Part shown: positions 5,506 through 9,700 of the stretch, piece after piece
How positions within the stretch are numbered: position 1 is the stretch's first letter
Layout of the letters: every line of letters begins with the position of its first letter
NCBI GenBank assembly: GCA_964471755.1
Contig: CAYYJM010000243.1
Location: 1 to 9,700, forward strand
Length of the DNA: 9,700 nt
Reading direction: 5' to 3'
DNA from: CAYYJM01 sp964471755
GTDB taxonomy: Bacteria; Planctomycetota; Planctomycetia; Gemmatales; Gemmataceae
Notes under the pieces: generated by a model
The model's input: the letters and a program-made list of their open reading frames with translations, nothing else
Database searches by the model: none
Told to the model about the DNA's origin: nothing
Program-made: the position numbers and the translations under genes

Positions 5506-7230
5506 ATGACAGCCTTCATGATCCCTGCCTTGCAGATGTTGACCGACCAGCAGGTCCGCTTCACGCCGTTGCCGAAACGTCGTGACCAGCAGACCCGGGC
5601 CGAGCGCCTTCTTGCTGAGATCGAGCCGGGTAAGACCTACCCGTACCAGTACGTCTGCTTCCGGATCACGGACTTCCGTCCCGAAGCCCATCCGGATCTG
5701 TTGATCAGCAGTGAGGATCTGAGGCACGACCTGAACCTGCTGATCGAGCAGTTGGCCCCTCTGGAGCCGACGGCGAAGGCCGGCCCGGAGAGCGACGCCA
5801 ACCCCGATACCTTGCCGGAAGATCCGGTCCTGACCCTGGAAGAGGTCGGCCTGCGCTTGAACGTCTCGACCAAGACGATCCGGCGCTGGCGCAAGTTCGG
5901 GCTGGTCGGTCAGCGCTTCAACCGCCAGGGCCGCGTTCTGCTCGGCTTCCGTCAGTCGGTCGTCGATCGCTTCGTGGCCACCAACAGCGACCGCGTCGAG
6001 CGGGGCGGCAAATTTACTCAGATGACGGAGTGCGAAAAGGAACAGATTCTGCATCAGGCACGAGAGTTGTGCCAGAGTGGCGGTACGCTGACCGAGGTCA
6101 GCCGGCAGATCGCCCAGGACATGGGCCGCTCCCCGGAGACGATCCGTTACACGATCAAGAATTATGACCGGGAGCATCCCGATCAGGCGTTGTTTCCCAG
6201 GCTGACTGGCCCGCTCGATGCGGAAACCAAGCAGATCATCTATAGCTCTTACCGACGGGGGATCGACGTGGATACTCTCGCCAAACGCTTCCAGCGGACC
6301 CGGACCTCGATGTACCGGGTGATCAATGAGGTTCGCGCCCAGCACCTGCTGGAGCAACCCCTGGAGTATGTCTACCATCCGTCCTTCGACGAGCCGAACG
6401 TGGAAGCCGAGATCCTCGCTCCCATGCCCGACGCGGATGAGTACGAGCGCAAGACCCGCGAGATGAAGATCCCGCGCGACGTGCCAGCCGAGCTGATGGC
6501 CCTGTACGAGATGCCGCTACTGAACAAGGAGCAGGAACAGCACCTGTTCCGGCAGATGAACTACCTCAAGCACAAGGCTTCCCGGTTGCGTGAGCAACTG
6601 CGCAAGGAAGGTGACATCGGCGAGGAAGTCGATCCGTCGCGAGTGCGCATCCAGGTGCTCAAGGAGATCGAGGAACTGCAGACCCGGGCCAGCGAGGTCA
6701 AGGACCGTCTGATCAAGGCCAACATGCGGCTGGTGGTGACCATCGCCAAGCGGCACAGTGGCCAGTCCGATAACTTCTTCGAGCTGGTTTCGGACGGTAA
6801 CATGAGCCTGATCCGGGCCGTCGAGAAGTTCGACTTCGGCCGCGGTTTCAAGTTCTCGACCTACGCCAGCTGGGCGATCATGAAGAACTTCGCCCGCAGC
6901 ATCCCGGACGAGAAGGTTCACAAGGAGCGTTTCGTCACGGGACACGAGGAGGTCTTCGAGGTCGCACCGGACATCCGCACGGACGAGAACGAGATCGTCG
7001 CGACCCAGGAGCGTGCCTCGCACAGCGTCAACCGGCTGCTGCAATACCTGGAACCGCGTGAGCGCGAAATCATCCGCCTGCGAGCCGGCCTCGATGACGC
7101 TCGCGGCCTGACCCTGGAAGAGATCGGTCAGCGGTTCGGCATCACCAAGGAGCGCGTTCGCCAGTTGAACGCGCGAGCCATGAAGCGTCTGCGCAGCCTG
7201 GCCGAGGAACAGCAACTCGACCTCAGCTGA
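5506..7230 (+). CDS. Sigma-70-family sigma factor with long multi-HTH N-terminal extension
   Basis: This 574-residue protein would direct RNA polymerase to promoters. The sigma part is C-terminal: region 1.2 near 330-365 (LYEMPLLNKEQEQHLFRQMN), region 2 near 398-466 (LIKANMRLVVTIAKRH, SDGNMSLIRAVEKFDFGRG, FKFSTYASWAIMKNFARSIP), and region 4 near 510-565 (LEPREREIIRLRAGL, then GLTLEEIGQRFGITKERVRQ). Region 2.3/2.4 has SWAIMKNFARSI where housekeeping factors have WWIRQAITRAI. Only about 40 residues join regions 2 and 4, so region 3 is short or absent. The first 320 residues are not standard sigma sequence: a conserved-looking block at 29-82 (RAERLLAEIEPGKTYPYQY...), a MerR/excisionase-like HTH at 107-140 (LTLEEVGLRLNVSTKTIRRW), and two further HTH-like segments at about 190-220 and 238-275. 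Similar long factors are, to my memory, typical of planctomycetes. It stands alone behind a long leader and is closed by its own hairpin. Promoter specificity is unknown. Confidence 0.92.
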   Translation: MTAFMIPALQMLTDQQVRFTPLPKRRDQQTRAERLLAEIEPGKTYPYQYVCFRITDFRPEAHPDLLISSEDLRHDLNLLIEQLAPLEPTAKAGPESDANPDTLPEDPVLTLEEVGLRLNVSTKTIRRWRKFGLVGQRFNRQGRVLLGFRQSVVDRFVATNSDRVERGGKFTQMTECEKEQILHQARELCQSGGTLTEVSRQIAQDMGRSPETIRYTIKNYDREHPDQALFPRLTGPLDAETKQIIYSSYRRGIDVDTLAKRFQRTRTSMYRVINEVRAQHLLEQPLEYVYHPSFDEPNVEAEILAPMPDADEYERKTREMKIPRDVPAELMALYEMPLLNKEQEQHLFRQMNYLKHKASRLREQLRKEGDIGEEVDPSRVRIQVLKEIEELQTRASEVKDRLIKANMRLVVTIAKRHSGQSDNFFELVSDGNMSLIRAVEKFDFGRGFKFSTYASWAIMKNFARSIPDEKVHKERFVTGHEEVFEVAPDIRTDENEIVATQERASHSVNRLLQYLEPREREIIRLRAGLDDARGLTLEEIGQRFGITKERVRQLNARAMKRLRSLAEEQQLDLS

Positions 7231-7250
7231 CCGATCAAGGAAATCCCACG

Positions 7251-7284
7251 CCGGCCCCCGGAGAGTTCGCTTTCCGGGGGCCGG
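7251..7284. terminator. TTCG-capped hairpin between convergent genes, probable bidirectional terminator
   Basis: CCGGCCCCCGGAGAG (7251-7265) pairs with CTTTCCGGGGGCCGG (7270-7284): 15 consecutive base pairs including one G-T, closed by TTCG (7266-7269). Past a 3-base bulge (7285-7287), CCACG (7246-7250) pairs with CGTGG (7288-7292), lengthening the stem. It starts 20 bases after the sigma-factor stop and lies 19 bases past the stop of the opposing DUF1080 gene, so it can serve both. There is no T-tract on either side, so it may act as a barrier or 3'-end-stabilising structure rather than a classical intrinsic terminator. Confidence 0.75.
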
Positions 7285-7303
7285 TTGCGTGGCGTGGAGG
7301 CGT

Positions 7304-7987
7304 TTACTTGCTCAAGGGTCGAAGCGTCACGTTGCGGAACTCGATCGGCGTCCCTTCCGACTGGAGCAGGATTCGGCCCTTCGTCAGTTCGCCATCGGTG
7401 CCCTTGTTCACCAGTTGGCCGTTGACCTTCAGCTCGATCGTGCCGCCCTTGCAGGTGATCTCGTAGCGGTTCCACTCGCCGATCGGCTTCTCGACTTCCT
7501 TGTCGGTCTTGAGCCGGAAGAAATGGCGCGGCGTCTTCTGATCCTGTCGTTCCTTATCCACGGTCAGCTTCGGCTCGCCGACCAGCCAGAAGTCGCCGGC
7601 CCGGCCGGACATGAGTTGAGCCTCGACGCCCCGCGGCCAGATCTTGTCGGGAGCCTGGCAGTGGACGAAGACGCCGCTGTTGCCCCCCTTCTTGCCCGGC
7701 CAGCGCCACTCGACTGTCAGGACGTAGTCACCGTACTCCTTCTCGGTGATCAGGTAGCCGCTCGGCTGCCCCTTGCACTGGATGATGCCATCCACGACGT
7801 GGAAGACCGTCTTCGGATCGACTCCCGCGCTCTTCTTCGGGTCGAGGAAGATTCGCCAGCCGTCGAGGTTCTTGCCGTTGAAGAGGCGGAGGGTGTCGCC
7901 CTTCTCCTCGGCAGCGACGGGGAACGTCAGGCCGGCGAACACCGCCAGGACCGGCAACAGGGCCAGGCCGCGAAACAGATGGAACAT
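7304..7987 (-). CDS. Secreted DUF1080 (3-keto-disaccharide hydrolase-type) protein
   Basis: This 227-residue protein has a Sec signal peptide (MFHLFRG, a hydrophobic core, probable VAA|EE cleavage after residue 26) followed by one DUF1080/PF06439 domain of the LamG/concanavalin-like fold. Family hallmarks are LFNGKNLDGWRIF (35-47), GYLITEKEYGDYVLTVEWRW (77-96), GNSGVFVH (102-109), GVEAQLM (120-126), EWNRYEITCKGGTIELKVNG (171-190) and the closing GRILLQSEGTPIEFRNVTL (204-222). The name comes from characterised members that cleave 3-keto-glycosides; many planctomycete copies have no tested activity, so a carbohydrate-linked role outside the cytoplasm is as far as I would go. The frame is open to an ATG at 8053, but I place the start at 7987: GGGAG lies about eight bases upstream, the signal peptide begins there, and an extended -10 box lies between the two ATGs. 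It appears to be transcribed alone. Confidence 0.93.
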   Translation of the reverse strand: MFHLFRGLALLPVLAVFAGLTFPVAAEEKGDTLRLFNGKNLDGWRIFLDPKKSAGVDPKTVFHVVDGIIQCKGQPSGYLITEKEYGDYVLTVEWRWPGKKGGNSGVFVHCQAPDKIWPRGVEAQLMSGRAGDFWLVGEPKLTVDKERQDQKTPRHFFRLKTDKEVEKPIGEWNRYEITCKGGTIELKVNGQLVNKGTDGELTKGRILLQSEGTPIEFRNVTLRPLSK

Positions 7988-8022
7988 TGGAGCATCTCCC
8001 TGGGTGTGAGTAAACCGCAGGG

Positions 8023-8053
8023 ATTGTATCACCTGGCCGCGAAGGGGATACAA
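8023..8053 (-). promoter_or_regulatory. Extended -10 promoter for the DUF1080 gene
   Basis: Read on the minus strand, TGATACAAT (complement of 8023-8031) is an extended -10 element (TGn plus TACAAT, five of six). A weak -35, TTGTAT (8048-8053), lies 19 bases upstream. Transcription would begin near 8016, leaving a leader of about 30 nt that holds the Shine-Dalgarno site. The same TACAAT box occurs in the sigma-gene promoter candidate. Confidence 0.5.
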
Positions 8054-8078
8054 GGGATTTGAGAACGAGATCGGAATC

Positions 8079-8114
8079 GTCGGCGCGGTCTGCTTCTGAG
8101 CATCCCGCGCCGAC
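8079..8114 (-). terminator. GC-rich hairpin after the lipoprotein gene
   Basis: GTCGGCGCGG (8079-8088) pairs perfectly with CCGCGCCGAC (8105-8114). Inside the loop, TGCT (8091-8094) pairs with AGCA (8099-8102) around TCTG, giving 14 bp in all with a 2x2 internal mismatch. It begins 24 bases past the lipoprotein stop and upstream of the DUF1080 promoter, so it separates the two transcription units. No T-tract follows on the minus strand, as with the other terminator-like hairpin here. Confidence 0.65.
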
Positions 8115-8137
8115 AGGAGATCAACGCGAAGGGTCTG

Positions 8138-8605
8138 TCACTTGGCACTCAGCTTCAGGTCGAATTCCTTGGTGCCGGCTTCGACCGTGTAGGTCAACGG
8201 CGTCGTCTTGGGATCCTCGTACTTGGCCGGGATGGCGACGTGGGTCATCCCCTCGACCTCCGGATCGGGCAGGACCATGCCGCCAGATCCGACGCCGGCC
8301 TTGCCCTGCCGGGCACCGTCGCGCGGTCGCACACTTCCGGTCAGGTGACTGGTGCGGACGGCGATCTTGCACGCACCCAGAGGCGGCTCCTTGACGAGGT
8401 AGCGGCCCTTTTCGTTGATGAAACCGCTGACAGCGTACCGGTCATCGTCGGAGGAAAGCAGGACGGTACCCCCCGTGACCGGCCGACCGTCGATGGTGAC
8501 CTGACCGCTGAGTTGGCCGCCCTTGTTGATCCCGGTCGAGGAACTGCACCCGGCCAGGATCAACCCGACAATCGAGACGAACAGCGCGAAAGGGAAGTGT
8601 CGCAT
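8138..8605 (-). CDS. Small lipoprotein with carboxypeptidase-regulatory/transthyretin-like fold
   Basis: This 155-residue protein begins with a lipoprotein signal: MRHFPFALFVSIVGLI followed by the lipobox LAGC, with the lipidated cysteine at residue 20 and serine at +2. The mature part starts with GQLSGQVTIDGRPVTGGTVL, a pattern typical of the beta-sandwich carboxypeptidase-regulatory-like domains found in many planctomycete lipoproteins, and continues with GFINEKGRYLVKEPPLGACKIAV. The segment at about 89-115 (SVRPRDGARQGKAGVGSGG...) is low in hydrophobics and looks disordered. It ends with IPAKYEDPKTTPLTYTVEAG, again characteristic of this group. It starts 12 bases after the DUF1559 stop, with GAGG in that gap as ribosome site, so it is the second gene of a two-gene operon. 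Likely an envelope-anchored protein; its function is unknown, though the pairing with DUF1559 genes is widespread in the phylum. Confidence 0.9.
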   Translation of the reverse strand: MRHFPFALFVSIVGLILAGCSSSTGINKGGQLSGQVTIDGRPVTGGTVLLSSDDDRYAVSGFINEKGRYLVKEPPLGACKIAVRTSHLTGSVRPRDGARQGKAGVGSGGMVLPDPEVEGMTHVAIPAKYEDPKTTPLTYTVEAGTKEFDLKLSAK

Positions 8606-8617
8606 GGTCCGCCTCGC

Positions 8618-9556
8618 TTACCAGTTACCGGGCATGGGGTTGCCGTCGGCCGGGTCGCACGCCAGGCCCCAGGTCGTGGCGGGAATCGAGTCCGAGACGG
8701 CGCGGACGCTGCCGTCGGACATGCCGACCAGCAGGCCGCTGGCGCTGAACGCGGTCGCCGTGTGCCAGGTGCAGCTCACCTCGGTCGGCTGGCTCTGGAA
8801 CTTGGTGGCCGCCCCACCGACGCCGGCGAAGTAGGGCCCGTACTCGACGTCCCAGCCACCGTGCAGCACCAGGCTGGCCCGGTTGCCACAGATCATCATC
8901 TTCTCGGCGTGCAGGACCGTGTTGGAGGAACCGTCGCGGATGTTCTGGATGGACAGCGGCGTATCCCACTGAGCGGCGTCGCGCGGGTTGCCGTTCCGCC
9001 GGCCGACGATCTGATAGTTGACCGCGTAGCTGGTCGCCGCCCACGGAGTCATGGCGTTCGATTCAAGCCAGCTGTACTGGATGTTCTTGAACTTGGCCGA
9101 GCTATAGTCGTTGGGGGCCTGAAAGACCTTGAGCTGGATCGTCCAGACGCGCGTGCCACTGGCGTAACTGAAGAGCGACAGACCGTTGCCGGCCCTGTAG
9201 GCGGCCTCCTGTTCCAGCCCGGGCAGCAGATGGTAGAAGTAGGTCACGTCGCCCATGGTCGAGTCATTGGCCCAGGGGCCGCGATAGTTGCCGTTGATCC
9301 AGGCTCCGCCCCGCTGCGGCGCGTGCATCCACCAGGCGTTCCAGCCGGGCGGAAGATGCCCACGGGTGTCGTTGGCCGTGTGAGCGGCGATGCCCAGCTG
9401 CTTGAGATTGTTCTGGCTCTGAGCCCGGGCCGCCGCCTCGCGGACCTTCTGCACGGCGGGCAGGAGCAGACCGATCAGGATGGCGATGATCGCGATCACC
9501 ACCAACAGTTCGATCAGGGTGAAGCCACCCGGCCTCCGGGTGAGACACGGACGCAT
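8618..9556 (-). CDS. DUF1559 prepilin-like protein with type IV pilin N-terminus
   Basis: This 312-residue protein carries a class III (type IV pilin) signal: RRPGG|FTLIELLVVIAIIAIL, with cleavage expected after Gly11 and the conserved Glu at mature position 5. The helix continues into LLPAVQKVREAAARAQSQNNLKQLG, the standard DUF1559 junction. Further family marks are LLPGLEQ (110-116), IRDGSSNTVLHAEK (206-219) and GMSDGSVRAVS (278-288), with the C-terminal TTWGLACDPADGNPMPGNW. Two variants stand out: the usual CPSD motif is APND (147-150), and the last histidine is 15 rather than 9 residues before the DG of the H-X9-DG motif. These proteins are very abundant in planctomycetes and are thought to be secretion- or pilus-linked surface proteins; the role of this copy is unknown. 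The frame is open to an ATG at 9613, but AGGAG just before 9556 and the compact pilin signal favour the later start. It is the first gene of an operon with the lipoprotein. Confidence 0.93.
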   Translation of the reverse strand: MRPCLTRRPGGFTLIELLVVIAIIAILIGLLLPAVQKVREAAARAQSQNNLKQLGIAAHTANDTRGHLPPGWNAWWMHAPQRGGAWINGNYRGPWANDSTMGDVTYFYHLLPGLEQEAAYRAGNGLSLFSYASGTRVWTIQLKVFQAPNDYSSAKFKNIQYSWLESNAMTPWAATSYAVNYQIVGRRNGNPRDAAQWDTPLSIQNIRDGSSNTVLHAEKMMICGNRASLVLHGGWDVEYGPYFAGVGGAATKFQSQPTEVSCTWHTATAFSASGLLVGMSDGSVRAVSDSIPATTWGLACDPADGNPMPGNW

Positions 9557-9599
9557 TGGAGTCTCCTCGTATAAATGAGAGATGATGCGAGCCGCGATG

Positions 9600-9615
9600 G
9601 AATGAGAAATCATTC
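9600..9615. promoter_or_regulatory. Perfect dyad in the DUF1559 leader
   Basis: GAATGA (9600-9605) and TCATTC (9610-9615) form a perfect 6-base inverted repeat around GAAA, about 45-60 bases before the DUF1559 start and just downstream of its promoter candidate. It could be an operator overlapping the early transcript or a small RNA hairpin. No binding protein can be named. Confidence 0.35.
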
Positions 9616-9634
9616 ATGCGGCCGCTTTGAAGGC

Positions 9635-9666
9635 ACTATCTTCGGATGAGAAAATCGGTCTGTCAA
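9635..9666 (-). promoter_or_regulatory. Promoter candidate for the DUF1559-lipoprotein operon
   Basis: A perfect TTGACA -35 box is read on the minus strand (complement of 9661-9666). The best -10 candidate is GATAGT (complement of 9635-9640), four of six matches but 20 bases away, longer than the preferred 17. The predicted leader of about 70 nt would contain the dyad at 9600-9615. The -35 is clear; the -10 is doubtful. The remaining bases to the window edge show nothing else I can identify. Confidence 0.35.
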
Positions 9667-9700
9667 GAGCATACTCGGTCAGTTTTTCATCCTGAATGGC

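Noticed and set aside
5140..6378. Open frame of 412 codons on the minus strand across the leader and the sigma-factor gene
   Set aside because: It is antisense to an unmistakable sigma factor, and its product has no recognisable motif; a shadow frame.
8240..9574. Open frame of 444 codons on the plus strand opposite the lipoprotein and DUF1559 genes
   Set aside because: It is antisense to two well-supported genes with typical signal sequences; the translation is low-complexity Gly/Asp/Val/Arg sequence.

Overview
The window is GC-rich (by eye a little over 60%). Its gene content points to a planctomycete, most likely a Gemmataceae-type one. The evidence is a DUF1559 prepilin-like protein followed at once by a small transthyretin/carboxypeptidase-regulatory-like lipoprotein, a secreted DUF1080 (3-keto-disaccharide hydrolase-type) protein, and a sigma-70 factor with a very long N-terminal extension. 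I see no tRNA, rRNA, CRISPR array, transposase or phage gene.

Layout. (1) Bases 2-2736, plus strand: two overlapping membrane-protein genes. The first is the 3' part of a family-39-like (GT-C) glycosyltransferase cut by the window edge; the second is a 503-residue polytopic protein whose start overlaps the first gene's stop. The second gene carries a near-perfect 74-base palindrome in frame (1961-2034). (2) Bases 2639-4722, minus strand: a secreted 446-residue protein of unknown function, then a TetR-family regulator 77 bases downstream. The TetR gene runs 98 bases into the tail of the second membrane-protein gene on the opposite strand. (3) Bases 4723-5505: about 780 bases without a credible gene, holding a good sigma-70-type promoter candidate and several hairpins that would form a leader of about 450 nt. 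(4) Bases 5506-7230, plus strand: the 574-residue sigma factor, closed by a 15-bp hairpin with a TTCG loop. (5) Bases 7304-7987, minus strand: a secreted DUF1080 protein with its own extended -10 promoter. (6) Bases 8138-9556, minus strand: a DUF1559 pilin-like gene and a lipoprotein gene 12 bases apart, ending in a GC-rich hairpin. The window ends in the promoter region of that pair.

How the genes work together. Most products belong to the cell surface or envelope: glycosyl transfer at the membrane, secreted proteins, a pilin-like protein and a lipoprotein. The two regulators are the TetR protein, probably co-transcribed with the secreted protein, and the sigma factor. No complete pathway can be read from this stretch. 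The points most worth a second look are the REPIN-like palindrome inside a coding region, the sigma factor with three apparent extra helix-turn-helix segments and almost no region 3, and the long structured leader in front of it.
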